Shown here piece after piece: positions 52,661 to 62,084 of a DNA stretch of 64,000 nucleotides. The stretch comes from Desulfurivibrionaceae bacterium (lineage in GTDB: Bacteria > Desulfobacterota > Desulfobulbia > Desulfobulbales > UBA5123). The stretch is taken from contig JAQYVW010000008.1 in the NCBI GenBank assembly GCA_030145325.1, positions 1-64,000 on the forward strand, in the 5' to 3' direction. How positions within the stretch are numbered: position 1 is the first letter of the stretch; every line of letters begins with the position of its first letter. The translations under genes were made by a program, and so were the position numbers. The notes under the pieces are model-generated. The model was not told the origin of the DNA, did no database searches, and saw only the letters and a list, made by a program, of their open reading frames with translations.

Positions 52661-54904
52661 ATGTTTTTTCACATAATAAAAAAACTGCTGGTGCCAACAC
52701 CATTCAAAATAGGGTTCCTCGTTGTTATTGTCGCCGCCCTTACCTACTACTCTTTCGGCACCCAAAAACCTGAGATCATCACCTCACTGGACAATCGTAT
52801 TATCGATGCCATGTTTCTCTGGCGGGGCGCACAAGATACTACTGACTCAGTGGTGATTGTCGATATCGATGAGAAAAGCCTTAAACAACTGGGGCAATGG
52901 CCATGGCCACGGGATACCGTTGCCAAACTGGTCTCAAATCTTCAAGCAGGCGGGGCAAAGGTAATCGGCCTAGATATCGTTTTCGCCGAGCCGGATCGGA
53001 CCTCGCCTAAAGAATTTGTCGATCAGCTGGGAAATTATCTGCACGGAGAGGTTCCCGCCGCGACCCTGCAACGTCTGCGGGATGACCCTACCATTGATCA
53101 TGACCTTATCTTGGGCCAGGCAGTCAGCACTGGTCACACCGTCCTAGGCTATGTTTTTCAAACCACCGACGACGGACTAAAAACAGCCTATGACCAACCT
53201 TTTCCCGCAGCCATTATCAGGGGCTTGCCAACCGGGGACACATACGACCAATTAGCCATTTACAAAGCTTATCGTGCCATCATTAATGTAGCCGAGGTAG
53301 CCCAGGCGGAAAGCGAAGGATTTTTCAATGTTTTCCCAGATGCCTCAGGTACGGTTCGCATGGTGCCCCTCCTCATGACCATGGACGGAATCCCTTACCC
53401 TTCCCTGGCTCTTGAAATGGTCAGAATCGGCATGAACAAAGACACAATAAAACTTCATCCCTCCCAACAAATCAGAGATAGGCAACGTGGCCTACTGGGG
53501 GTCAGCGTCGGCAAAAGCTATATACCCACCAATAACCGCGGCCAAATGACGGTTAATTTTCGTGGTTCAAATAAAACCTTCCCCTATCTTTCCGCCATTG
53601 ACATTATCAACGGCAAAGAACTCAACCGAGTTCGCAACAAATACGTTTTGATCGGTACTTCTGCGGCTGGCATCCTTGATCTCCGGGCCACGCCCTTTTC
53701 CAATGTTTTCCCCGGCGTCGAGGTCCATGCCAACGTTATAGACAACGTCCTGGCCGGAGATCCGTTTGTTTTCGATCTCCTCACTGAGATCGGCATTACC
53801 TATCTGCTCATTGTTCTTGGTGGCCTTTTTCTCGTTGCCCTCCTTGCATTCAGTAGTCCGCTGGCTGGCGGTTTGGGTGGCTTCTTATTGCTGGAAGCTA
53901 CCATTATTGGCAATTACCATTATTTATTTCTACATAACAAGATCATCGGCATCACCTACCCGCTACTAACCATTATCATCATTTTTATGATCGTAACCCT
54001 CTTCAACTACTTCTTTGAAGGCCGCGAGAAGAAGTTCATCAGCCATGCCTTCGGTCATTATGTTTCGCCGCAAGTGGTCAAAAAGTTGATGGCCCATCCG
54101 GAAAATCTTGCTCTGGCCGGTGAAGAAAAAACTTTGACCGTGCTCTTCAGCGACATCCGGGGCTTCACCACCATTTCCGAATCAATGAGTTCCACCCAAC
54201 TGGCTCTGTTTATGAATCGCTATCTCACCGCCATGAGTTCGGTAATCATGCAATGCCAAGGGACGGTGGACAAATTTATCGGCGACGCGATCATGGCAAT
54301 ATGGGGCGCTCCCCTTGATGACCATGACCATGCCGCCAATGCGGTACGATCAGCCCTAGGGATGATGGAGAAACTACGTGAAAAACAACCACAATGGCAA
54401 GCCGAGGGAATCCCGGCCATTGATATCGGCATCGGTATCAACACCGGCACCATGAGTGTCGGCAACTTTGGCAGCGCCGAACGGTTCGACTATACGGTAC
54501 TGGGTGACGCCGTCAATCTCGGCGCTCGTCTGGAAGGATCCAACAAGACATACGGCACCAACATCATTATCTCCCAATACACCCTCACAGAACTGGGCGA
54601 CCGGTTTTTCTGCCGCTTTATTGATATGGTAAAAGTAAAGGGGAAACTAAAACCGGTTAAAATATACGAACCGTTGACCGAGGGTGAACCCAGCGAAGAG
54701 TTACGCCGGGAAGTAGCAGTATTTGAAGAGGCGATGGAGGAATATCACTGCCAAAACTTTGCCAAGGCAGCAACAATTATTAACGAATTACACGAAACCA
54801 ACCCCAGCAAGCTTTATTGCCTTTACCGTGATCGGATCAGGAAATATCAGAAAACTCCACCACCGCCAGACTGGGACGGCTCTTTCACCTTCACATCGAA
54901 ATAA
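52661..54904 (+). CDS. CHASE2-domain class III adenylate cyclase
   Basis: The 747-residue protein has an N-terminal TM helix (residues 15-32), a CHASE2 sensor domain (about 40-365; VVIVDIDEKSLKQLGQWPWPR, KYVLIGTSAAGILDLRATPF), three closely spaced TM helices (about 378-450) and a cyclase domain. The metal Asp residues are in FSDIRGFT (497-504) and GDAIMAIWG; the purine-site Lys is in VDKFIGD, and Thr in FDYTVLGDAVNLG fits adenylate rather than guanylate cyclase. It should sense an extracytoplasmic signal and make cAMP. It is about 110 bases after the FecR giant gene, a pairing common for CHASE2 cyclases. The start lacks a clear ribosome-binding site. Confidence 0.9.
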   Translation: MFFHIIKKLLVPTPFKIGFLVVIVAALTYYSFGTQKPEIITSLDNRIIDAMFLWRGAQDTTDSVVIVDIDEKSLKQLGQWPWPRDTVAKLVSNLQAGGAKVIGLDIVFAEPDRTSPKEFVDQLGNYLHGEVPAATLQRLRDDPTIDHDLILGQAVSTGHTVLGYVFQTTDDGLKTAYDQPFPAAIIRGLPTGDTYDQLAIYKAYRAIINVAEVAQAESEGFFNVFPDASGTVRMVPLLMTMDGIPYPSLALEMVRIGMNKDTIKLHPSQQIRDRQRGLLGVSVGKSYIPTNNRGQMTVNFRGSNKTFPYLSAIDIINGKELNRVRNKYVLIGTSAAGILDLRATPFSNVFPGVEVHANVIDNVLAGDPFVFDLLTEIGITYLLIVLGGLFLVALLAFSSPLAGGLGGFLLLEATIIGNYHYLFLHNKIIGITYPLLTIIIIFMIVTLFNYFFEGREKKFISHAFGHYVSPQVVKKLMAHPENLALAGEEKTLTVLFSDIRGFTTISESMSSTQLALFMNRYLTAMSSVIMQCQGTVDKFIGDAIMAIWGAPLDDHDHAANAVRSALGMMEKLREKQPQWQAEGIPAIDIGIGINTGTMSVGNFGSAERFDYTVLGDAVNLGARLEGSNKTYGTNIIISQYTLTELGDRFFCRFIDMVKVKGKLKPVKIYEPLTEGEPSEELRREVAVFEEAMEEYHCQNFAKAATIINELHETNPSKLYCLYRDRIRKYQKTPPPPDWDGSFTFTSK

Positions 54905-55407
54905 AATAACGCTGCTGGTGACTCAACCAAGATAATCAATTGTATAAGTAGTCATAGGCCGGGGAAGGTGCGCAGCGTTTCCCCAACGCCGAAGGAGGCC
55001 AATTCTTCAGCACTCAGCCACCGCATCACTTTTTTCAAAAACATCGGCGCATCAAGAAGGTTGACGGAAGCGGTTTATAAAAGATTATGACATTTTATAC
55101 CAACAAACGTCCAAAGCTTAGACCACATCAAGAAATCATGAACAGGCAACACCTTTACTGCTAAACGCGGCCAAGATCGTTACCCAGAGAAAAACAAGAA
55201 GTTATGAGCCAAGAAAAATATGCAAGATTCTAACTGAAAGGCCTGAAGCCAAATAGAAATAAAACTATTTTTTTCAAACAAATAAAGCCATTAAACACTG
55301 GTGCAATTCGCCAGGAAGTTGATATACTAGCTTTCATAGTCAATAAAAATCGAATAATATAACAAAGAGCAACGACACAAACCTACGAAACAGAACTGGA
55401 GAACAAG
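54905..55407. other. Intergenic region with a possible gene remnant
   Basis: On the minus strand 54952-55044 encodes 30 residues (MFLKKVMRWLSAEELASFGV...) with protein-like composition but no ribosome-binding site, perhaps the tail of a lost gene. A GGGGAA/TTCCCC hairpin lies within it. Near 55319 TTGATA may belong to the promoter of the following PilZ-like gene. Nothing else was recognised. Confidence 0.35.
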
Positions 55408-55758
55408 ATGGATCTGGAACAAATTACCCGTGACATCTTTCGGATACCTATCCTTGATTCTAATGATGTGACGGCATTAATTGAGAAACAATCCCTACCG
55501 GTAATCAATCTAGGCAGTAAAGGAATAGGCATTCTGCTGAGCGAGGACGAAGCCTTCCCGGTGAGCGACGAAACATTTGCCATTTCTTTACACCTCAGCG
55601 GAAAACAATTTGAATTACAGGGAAAAATAGTCCATGCTTCCCCACAGGAATCGGGGAATTACCTTTGCGGGGTCGAATTTATCGACATGAGCAAACAGTG
55701 CGGAAAAACTATTACCAATTATATAAAAAAACACCGTAGCAGTATGTTTAAAGAATAA
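55408..55758 (+). CDS. PilZ-like domain protein (divergent)
   Basis: The 116-residue protein resembles a single PilZ beta-barrel: FRIPILDSNDVTALI, then VINLGSKGIGILLSED, and a C-terminal helix. The second c-di-GMP motif is altered (NLGSKG rather than D/N-x-S-x-x-G) and the first has one Arg, so ligand binding is doubtful. GGAG lies six bases upstream of the start. It leads a three-gene run with a small basic protein and a ParA-like ATPase. Confidence 0.65.
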   Translation: MDLEQITRDIFRIPILDSNDVTALIEKQSLPVINLGSKGIGILLSEDEAFPVSDETFAISLHLSGKQFELQGKIVHASPQESGNYLCGVEFIDMSKQCGKTITNYIKKHRSSMFKE

Positions 55759-55801
55759 ACGGCCGTTAAGAAGTCATTTCCCGGCTACTTTTAGGATAAA
55801 A

Positions 55802-56200
55802 ATGAACATGGCAAATAAGAAAGCAGGCAAAGATATCCTTGCAGATATCCTGACCGGAGACCATGATCACCACTTGCCGGGCCTTGATGAACTTACCCAG
55901 CTAATCAGGCACAACTCCAAACCCCAACCTGCTAAAAAAAAGAAACCCAGCAAAAAAGCCAGCCGACAGCAACATGGCATAAAAAGAAAATCCACTCACT
56001 ATCTCTCTGAGGGGGTTTTTGAAGACTTAGGTGACGCCCGCGATACCCTTAAAGATATGCTGCCAGAAGAGGTTCGTTCACAGATTTCCAAATCCGGCAT
56101 CGTTGACACGGCTTTAAAAATGATCTTACAAGAACTGGCGGCCAAAGGAAAAGATAGTGTCCTTTTCAAGCAGCTCAAGAAAGATCATAAGAGCGAATAA
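55802..56200 (+). CDS. Small basic protein, ribbon-helix-helix-like, partner of the ParA-like ATPase
   Basis: The 132-residue protein has a Lys-rich linker (PAKKKKPSKKASRQQ) followed by KRKSTHYLSEGVFEDLGDAR and SKSGIVDTALKMILQELAAKG, which reads as a strand and two helices, as in centromere-binding proteins of ParA/Soj systems. DNA binding is inferred, not shown. It lies directly before the ATPase gene with its own AGGA box. Confidence 0.5.
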   Translation: MNMANKKAGKDILADILTGDHDHHLPGLDELTQLIRHNSKPQPAKKKKPSKKASRQQHGIKRKSTHYLSEGVFEDLGDARDTLKDMLPEEVRSQISKSGIVDTALKMILQELAAKGKDSVLFKQLKKDHKSE

Positions 56201-56296
56201 AGTGGGCATCTTGCCACAACCCAATATCATCCCGGCAATGCCACAACAACAAGAATGTTCAAACCCTGATCTCATAAACCGAGCGGAGACTGCCTG

Positions 56297-57226
56297 ATGG
56301 TTCTCACATGCCCTCATTGCAAGAAGCAGCACAATATTGATGAAAAACTGATCCCGCCGAATATAAAAAAGGCGCGCTGTAAATATTGCGGCAACCAATT
56401 CCTCTTGCCTGGTCGCCAAGACACTGAGGCTCCCGACCTTACTGCGCCCCCCCCCCCAGAACAAAAAGGGCCACGACGAATCGGTATCTCCATTAGCAAG
56501 GGTGGAGTGGGCAAAACCACCACCGCTGTTAACCTTGCCGCCGGACTTGCCTTCGCTGGCTTCAAAGTCTTACTGGTTGACACCGATACCCAAGGGCAAG
56601 ACAGCTTCATGCTTGGCATCAAACCTAAGGCTGGGCTTACTGAACTGGTAACTGAGGAATTAACTGCCAATGAAGCCGTGGTCAAAGCCCGCGAGCGACT
56701 ATGGTTGTTGTCCGGCGGGAAATCCCTTGCCGGCATCAAGAGATTAATTGATCGCAAGGACTTCGGTGGCGAGATGACCCTCTCTGACGCCCTAAAACCC
56801 ATTGAAGACCAATATGACTATGTCATCGTGGACACTTCACCAGGCTGGGACCCTTTGACTGTTAACGTTCTCTTCTATGTCAATGAAGTGTTAACACCGG
56901 TCTCCTTAGAGGTAATGACCCTGCAAGGACTTCTCGAATTCTTAAAAAGTATTGCCACCATCCAAAAACATCGCAAAGATGTCGCATTACGTTACATCTT
57001 GCCGACATTTATGGATAAACGAGTTAAGCAATCCATAGGCATTATGGAAAAAATAAAAGAACTGTACGGACCCTTACTTTGCTCTCCAGTCCGATATAAT
57101 GTCCGGCTCTCTGAAGCTCCGGCTTACGGACAAACTATTTTTGAATTTGCTCCTGGCTCGCCAGGAGCTGAAGATTACCGGGAACTGGTACGCAAAGTTG
57201 CGGGCAACCCGAAACTGCTCCGCTAA
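56297..57226 (+). CDS. ParA-family ATPase with N-terminal zinc ribbon
   Basis: Residues 1-38 form an MJ0042-type zinc ribbon (CPHCKKQHNID, CKYCGNQFLLPG). From residue 55 the protein is a ParA/Soj ATPase: deviant Walker A SKGGVGKTTTAVNLAAGLA, Walker A' VDTDTQGQ, Walker B YDYVIVDTSPGW and the C-terminal YNVRLSEAPAYGQTIFEF. At 309 residues it is a normal ParA plus the ribbon. No parB or par site is nearby. ParA proteins position plasmids, chromosomes or protein clusters; with PilZ and RHH-like neighbours a cargo-positioning role is possible. Confidence 0.88.
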   Translation: MVLTCPHCKKQHNIDEKLIPPNIKKARCKYCGNQFLLPGRQDTEAPDLTAPPPPEQKGPRRIGISISKGGVGKTTTAVNLAAGLAFAGFKVLLVDTDTQGQDSFMLGIKPKAGLTELVTEELTANEAVVKARERLWLLSGGKSLAGIKRLIDRKDFGGEMTLSDALKPIEDQYDYVIVDTSPGWDPLTVNVLFYVNEVLTPVSLEVMTLQGLLEFLKSIATIQKHRKDVALRYILPTFMDKRVKQSIGIMEKIKELYGPLLCSPVRYNVRLSEAPAYGQTIFEFAPGSPGAEDYRELVRKVAGNPKLLR

Positions 57227-57279
57227 CCGCCAATCCAATCACTCCTTTGATGGGTTCTCAGGGTAGTACCAAAAAAGAT

Positions 57280-57322
57280 TAAAAAAAAAGGCTTCAGGCG
57301 TAAACGCCTGAAGCCTTTTTTT
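57280..57322. terminator. Bidirectional rho-independent terminator
   Basis: AGGCTTCAGGCG-TAAA-CGCCTGAAGCCT is a perfect 12-bp stem with nine A before it and seven T after it. It serves both the ParA gene (plus) and the convergent Skp gene (minus). Confidence 0.9.
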
Positions 57323-57342
57323 ATCTGCGAACAATTATATTC

Positions 57343-57900
57343 TTATTTCTTTTTGGCCATTTGCACATCCAGTTGCTTCAAAATAGTTTTACTGACATCA
57401 AGGGTCTCATCGACATACAAAATACCGGAACGGGCACCCTGGCCGGTATTATCCATTATAACCGTGAAACCCTCTTTCTTACCAAAATCCTTGATGATAG
57501 CCCCCAACTCATCCAAAATTGGCCCCATCAATTTCTTTTTCAAAGCCTGCATCTCAAAGGTTGCATCACTGGAGACAATTTTTCCGTACTCTTCAATCTT
57601 TTGCAGCTCCCTAAGCTTCCCCTGCAGGATGTCCTGAGACCAAACTGTTTTCTTTTTATCTATCTCATTTTTAAGGAAATCATATTTATCACGCTCTTTC
57701 TGAACTGTTTTCTGTAATTCAGCACCCTTGTCCTGCAATTGCGACTGCACGGAATTTGCGATCTTTGAATTTGCAACAATATACTGCAAATCAATAACAC
57801 CTATTTTTAATGGTTTTGCAGCCAAGACAGTGGTACCAGCCGACAAAGTCAAAGCAAAAACAAGGGCAGCAGTAATAATCCCTCTGGTCATGATTTTCAT
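57343..57900 (-). CDS. OmpH/Skp-family periplasmic chaperone
   Basis: The 185-residue protein has a signal peptide ending TVLAAKPL, then IGVIDLQYIVANSKIANSVQSQLQ and a long helical region (QKERDKYDFLKNEIDKKK) that would form the coiled-coil arms of Skp. It ends with the conserved FTVIMDNTGQGARSGILYVD strand. It guards outer-membrane proteins in the periplasm. The third in-frame ATG (57900) has the best spacing to AGAGGA. Confidence 0.85.
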   Translation of the reverse strand: MKIMTRGIITAALVFALTLSAGTTVLAAKPLKIGVIDLQYIVANSKIANSVQSQLQDKGAELQKTVQKERDKYDFLKNEIDKKKTVWSQDILQGKLRELQKIEEYGKIVSSDATFEMQALKKKLMGPILDELGAIIKDFGKKEGFTVIMDNTGQGARSGILYVDETLDVSKTILKQLDVQMAKKK

Positions 57901-57960
57901 CTTCATTCCTCTTGGTTAGATATTATCTAAAAAATCTCAGCTATAATTATAAAAAGGACT

Positions 57961-58014
57961 ACAACAAATCGCCGGGAAAGAATGTATAAACATCCCTTCC
58001 CGGCGATTTGTTGT
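57961..58014 (-). terminator. Long perfect hairpin after pal
   Basis: ACAACAAATCGCCGGGAA and its exact 18-base inverse flank an 18-base loop. On the minus strand it lies about 29 bases after the pal stop and is followed by AGTCCTTTTTATAA, so it is the likely pal terminator. Confidence 0.7.
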
Positions 58015-58042
58015 AAAAATACAACTCACTGATTTCTATGAA

Positions 58043-58633
58043 TTACTTGATGAGGAAAAAGTCATCCCGACGATTTTGCGCCCAAGACAATTCATCATGT
58101 CCATAAACCAAAGGTTTTTCCTCACCAAAGCTCACGGTCTTGAGCCGATCCTCTGAGATACCCATATTGAGCAGATATTTCATGGCAGCCCGAGCCCTTC
58201 TTTCCCCAAGAGCCATATTATACTCATTGGTACCGCGCTCGTCACAATTGCCTTCAATACGGATGACAGATCGAGAATTATTCTTAAGATAATACGCATT
58301 GCCGTCAATGCGTCCCCTTTGATCGTTACGAATACCAGATTGATCAAAGTCAAAATAAACCGGGAGCAACTCGCCAGAAGTTCTACCTTCAGAGTAGGTA
58401 TTAGTCTCGGTGGCACGAGACGAAGAAGTTGCCGAAGAAAGTGATTCTTCGGCTCCCATGGCTTCGCCACCATCTTGTTGGTTTGCCATGGCTTGACCAT
58501 TAGCTTGCCCACTGGTTTGACCAGCAGACTGACCATCAGTACGAACAGTTTTTTGTGCACAACCAGTAGCGAAAAAAGACAGTGAGACAACAACGGCTCC
58601 CACGGTTAAAACTCGAATCATCTCATACTTCAT
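58043..58633 (-). CDS. pal: Peptidoglycan-associated lipoprotein (OmpA-family)
   Basis: The 196-residue protein has a lipoprotein signal (SLSFFATGC), a Gln/Gly/Ser-rich spacer and an OmpA C-terminal domain (VYFDFDQSGIRND-like, IRIEGNCDERGTNEYNMALGERRARAA) whose NCDERGT block is typical of Pal. It tethers the outer membrane to peptidoglycan with the Tol system. The ATG at 58633 (MKYEMIR) is chosen because AAGGAGAG precedes it; the track start adds 23 residues before the signal peptide. Confidence 0.93.
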   Translation of the reverse strand: MKYEMIRVLTVGAVVVSLSFFATGCAQKTVRTDGQSAGQTSGQANGQAMANQQDGGEAMGAEESLSSATSSSRATETNTYSEGRTSGELLPVYFDFDQSGIRNDQRGRIDGNAYYLKNNSRSVIRIEGNCDERGTNEYNMALGERRARAAMKYLLNMGISEDRLKTVSFGEEKPLVYGHDELSWAQNRRDDFFLIK

Positions 58634-58967
58634 AATTACTCTCTCCTTGTCCCAAAATCTCGCTGAATAAATCGACGGAATAATCGTCAAACGATTTGAC
58701 AATATTATCTAATAAAATCCATTATAGAGAAACGATTGGGAAATTCAATTTTTTTTTAATAAATTATGCTACTCGCAACAAATGCCGGTCACCAATGAGT
58801 AACACATCATCATGACCATCACAATAATTGAGGTTGCAAATTCACTCGTGACAACATAGATTATTTTGATAATAATTTCCAACTTTCATACGGAAAGAAC
58901 ACTTCCTAAGTGTTTTTGTTCCCTGACTAATTTATTCAACATACCCTAAAAGACAGATAATACAAAT

Positions 58968-61196
58968 ATGAAAAGAAACAGGACATCATCCATTGACAAC
59001 GACTTAGCCATACATGAGATGCTTGCTTCAAATCAATATGGGACATTCTTCGGAGTTTCTCAGGATGTGCTTGATCAGGTGTGGGCAAACTTGACAACCC
59101 CAGAAGGTGATTCTGTCACCTATGTATCCATGGAAATAGGTGCTGAACGCGATGTTTTTCATCCTATAAAACGCCGCCTGCAAGAACTTGAGGTAACTGA
59201 CAGCACCGATCCTCAGTTAGATGATTTTATCAAAAGATTTCTCAATGGCCCCGAGAAGATCCCTAACTACAGCGGCGGCTTGGGAGTTCTTGCCGGTGAC
59301 ACCCTGAAAAGTCTTGCCGATAGCAGAATTCCGGTCCTGGCCATCACCCTTCTCTACCGCAAGGGCTACTTTTCGCAGATCGTTGATTCAAACCTAGGTC
59401 AAATCGTCTGCACCTCCCAATGGAGCCCAGAAGAGACACCATCCCTGTATCTATTAAAAGACCCAGCCTCCCCTGATTTACCTTTGGAAATAGAGGTTCC
59501 CTTTTCAGACGGTCATAACAATAATATCATGGCTCGTGCGCAAGTATGGCTCAAAATGGAAGTAAATCACTGCCTGGATTTTTTTGTCCCGCACCTCCTG
59601 CTGGATTTCAGCATCTCATCCTCACCACAATGGATCAGAGAGACCGCTTTACATCTCTATGACAGCAGTTCGGAAAAAACCAAGGCCATCCAGCGCCGCC
59701 TCCTGGGGGCAGGAATAGGCCCGGCCATGCAAGCTCTGGGCATCACTTCAAAAACCATCCACCTCAACGAACAGCACGGGGTAGTCATAGTTCTACACCT
59801 GATTGCCGAACAGTTACGCGCAACCCTTGGCGATGAATTTGAGCAAAACGCCAGCAACGACGATATCTTAAGGGCTGCCGATAAGGTCTCGCAAAAAATC
59901 GTCTACACCATCCACACCCCGGTTAAGGCTGGTCATGATCGTTTCAACAAGGATATCTATGCGGAGATCACTCCCCCCTTCAGCCAACGAGTACTAAACC
60001 TGATTGCTGAGGATAAAGAGGACCACCATCTTTACAATTTCACCGCCTTGGCAATGCGGGTCAACCGCGCCACCAACAGCGTCAGTCGCCTACATAAGGA
60101 AGTCACGCGCAAGCAATTCCCGGAATATGTGGACAAAATCACCGCTATAACCAACGGTGTCCATCACCTAACCTGGATAAGTGACGCCAAGGCAAAGCTA
60201 TATGATTCCTTCCCTGAATTACAAAACTGGCGTATTGACCCCAGCGTTTTTGCCAATGCGGAACAGCTCAGAAGCAACAACAAGTTTCGCTCCTACTTGG
60301 AACAGGCCTGGCTGGAGGACTCCCGCCATTTGAGTTCCTATGTCGACGAGATGCTGGTGCTCCACCGCAACCAGATGCAAGAGACCTGGATCGACCCCCC
60401 GAACTATCTCTCTTACCTTGACGAAAAAGAACGTTTTCTTGATCCCACCGCTCTGACCATCGGCTTTGCGCGCCGCTTTTCAACCTATAAACGTGCTGAT
60501 TTGATTTTTGATAACCTTGATACCCTGGCCGAAATAATCAACCAGGCCAACAAGCCGGTAAATTTCATCTTTGCCGGTAAGGCACACCCTGAGGATGTAC
60601 CGGGCCGAAACCTTATCAAGTCAATTCTTGATTATCAGAAGGACCTCTATCTCAGAACCAAGGGGTTAGCAAAAGTCATTTTTATCCCCGGTTATGATAT
60701 GAAGATTGCCAAAATGATGGTGGCCGGCGTCCACGCCTGGCTTAACAGCCCCAAACGCCCCTTGGAGGCCAGCGGCACCAGCGGCATGAAAGCAGCCCTG
60801 AACGGCATTCCCAACATCAGCATTATCGACGGCTGGTGGGGGGAAGGCTACCACGAGGGTAAAACCGGTTGGAAATTCGGTTATGAAGGACCGGTTGATA
60901 TAGAAGCACTGAGTGAATCACCATCTGACCTACTCTACGCTGAGGATGCCGCCTCCTTCTATCAACTGTTCCCACAGATCATCGATTCTTTCTACGACCC
61001 GGGACAGCGGGCGGAATATCTCGACAAATGCATTATGAACATTGCTCTTAATTGCCCCATCTTCAACACCCACCGCATGGCGGCAGAATATCTGAACAGA
61101 TACGAAATCAACCTCCCCAAACAGGTCAAGGCTCGCATCAAAAAATTTGCCAGTCTGTACCAGAGTGACAAGGAAAGACGAAGGCATAAACGCTGA
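58968..61196 (+). CDS. glgP: Alpha-glucan (glycogen) phosphorylase, GT35
   Basis: The 742-residue PLP enzyme releases glucose 1-phosphate from glycogen or maltodextrin. Recognisable are KIPNYSGGLGVLAGDTLKS, HLNEQHGVVI, ITNGVHHLTW, the phosphate/PLP region FARRFSTYKRADLIF, IFAGKAHPEDVPG and the PLP-lysine motif EASGTSGMKAALNGIPN. The short form belongs to the alpha-glucan phosphorylase type with a divergent N-terminus. Together with pfkA it points to glycogen use. Confidence 0.93.
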   Translation: MKRNRTSSIDNDLAIHEMLASNQYGTFFGVSQDVLDQVWANLTTPEGDSVTYVSMEIGAERDVFHPIKRRLQELEVTDSTDPQLDDFIKRFLNGPEKIPNYSGGLGVLAGDTLKSLADSRIPVLAITLLYRKGYFSQIVDSNLGQIVCTSQWSPEETPSLYLLKDPASPDLPLEIEVPFSDGHNNNIMARAQVWLKMEVNHCLDFFVPHLLLDFSISSSPQWIRETALHLYDSSSEKTKAIQRRLLGAGIGPAMQALGITSKTIHLNEQHGVVIVLHLIAEQLRATLGDEFEQNASNDDILRAADKVSQKIVYTIHTPVKAGHDRFNKDIYAEITPPFSQRVLNLIAEDKEDHHLYNFTALAMRVNRATNSVSRLHKEVTRKQFPEYVDKITAITNGVHHLTWISDAKAKLYDSFPELQNWRIDPSVFANAEQLRSNNKFRSYLEQAWLEDSRHLSSYVDEMLVLHRNQMQETWIDPPNYLSYLDEKERFLDPTALTIGFARRFSTYKRADLIFDNLDTLAEIINQANKPVNFIFAGKAHPEDVPGRNLIKSILDYQKDLYLRTKGLAKVIFIPGYDMKIAKMMVAGVHAWLNSPKRPLEASGTSGMKAALNGIPNISIIDGWWGEGYHEGKTGWKFGYEGPVDIEALSESPSDLLYAEDAASFYQLFPQIIDSFYDPGQRAEYLDKCIMNIALNCPIFNTHRMAAEYLNRYEINLPKQVKARIKKFASLYQSDKERRRHKR

Positions 61197-61246
61197 ACAG
61201 AGTTCGCACCACACCATCAGCGCCATAAGCCAAAGGGACTAACCGC

Positions 61247-62080
61247 ATGTGGAAATCCAAAGATGTATATTACCTCTCCGACAGCACCGGCATTCTGGCC
61301 ACCAATCTCGGCCAGTCACTTCTCTGCCAGTTCCCGGAAACGAACTTTCACGAAGAGACCTTCGCCTTTATCCGAACCCCCCCCGAAGCAGAAAAGGTAC
61401 TGGCCTATATCCTCAAAAATTCGGCGGCAAGAAGGCCGATCATTTTCAGTACCATCATGACCGAGGAGGTTCTCAAGGTTTTTGACACTCCGGAAGTAGA
61501 ATTTTTTGACGCCTATGATTTTTATCTTAAACGATTGGCAAATTGCCTGGAGGCAAAACCGCTACGGGTACCCGGATATTCACGGCGCACTGACGACGTC
61601 GGGATGGCTAAACGGGCGGCGGCGATCAACTTCTGCCTTGAGCATGACGACGGCACCAAGATTGAGGAACTGGACGAAGCTGACGTTATTCTGCTGGGGG
61701 TCTCCAGGGCCGGCAAGACCCCGGTGAGCGTCTATCTCGCCACCCAGCACGGCCTTAAATCCGCCAATTTCCCCCTCACCGTCGAATACCTGAACCAGTA
61801 TCGACTGCCGGACGGCATCCGCCGGAACAGCCGTCGCGTCATAGGGCTTACCACCAGCGCGGAACTACTCCACAGTGTGCGGGAAAAAAGGTATCCAGAC
61901 AGCAAGTACGCCAAGATGACCACCTGCATTGAAGAGATTCAGCAAGCGGAACAAATCTACATGAAACACCACATCCCGATAATCAGAACCGCCAGCAAAT
62001 CCATTGAGGAAATCGCCACCGAGGTCTTTCAGGAACTGGGACTCTCAAAAAAACCGATCAATCTGAATCATAACAGCTAA
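61247..62080 (+). CDS. Pyruvate,phosphate dikinase / PEP synthase regulatory protein (DUF299)
   Basis: The 277-residue bifunctional kinase/phosphorylase has the start VYYLSDSTGILATNLGQSLL, the P-loop LLGVSRAGKTPVSVYLA and ANFPLTVEYLNQYRLP. The family switches PPDK or PEP synthase by Thr phosphorylation using ADP and by Pi-dependent dephosphorylation. The target enzyme is not in the window. It lies 50 bases after glgP, probably co-transcribed, suggesting joint control of glycogen breakdown and gluconeogenesis. Confidence 0.93.
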   Translation: MWKSKDVYYLSDSTGILATNLGQSLLCQFPETNFHEETFAFIRTPPEAEKVLAYILKNSAARRPIIFSTIMTEEVLKVFDTPEVEFFDAYDFYLKRLANCLEAKPLRVPGYSRRTDDVGMAKRAAAINFCLEHDDGTKIEELDEADVILLGVSRAGKTPVSVYLATQHGLKSANFPLTVEYLNQYRLPDGIRRNSRRVIGLTTSAELLHSVREKRYPDSKYAKMTTCIEEIQQAEQIYMKHHIPIIRTASKSIEEIATEVFQELGLSKKPINLNHNS

Positions 62081-62084
62081 CAGA

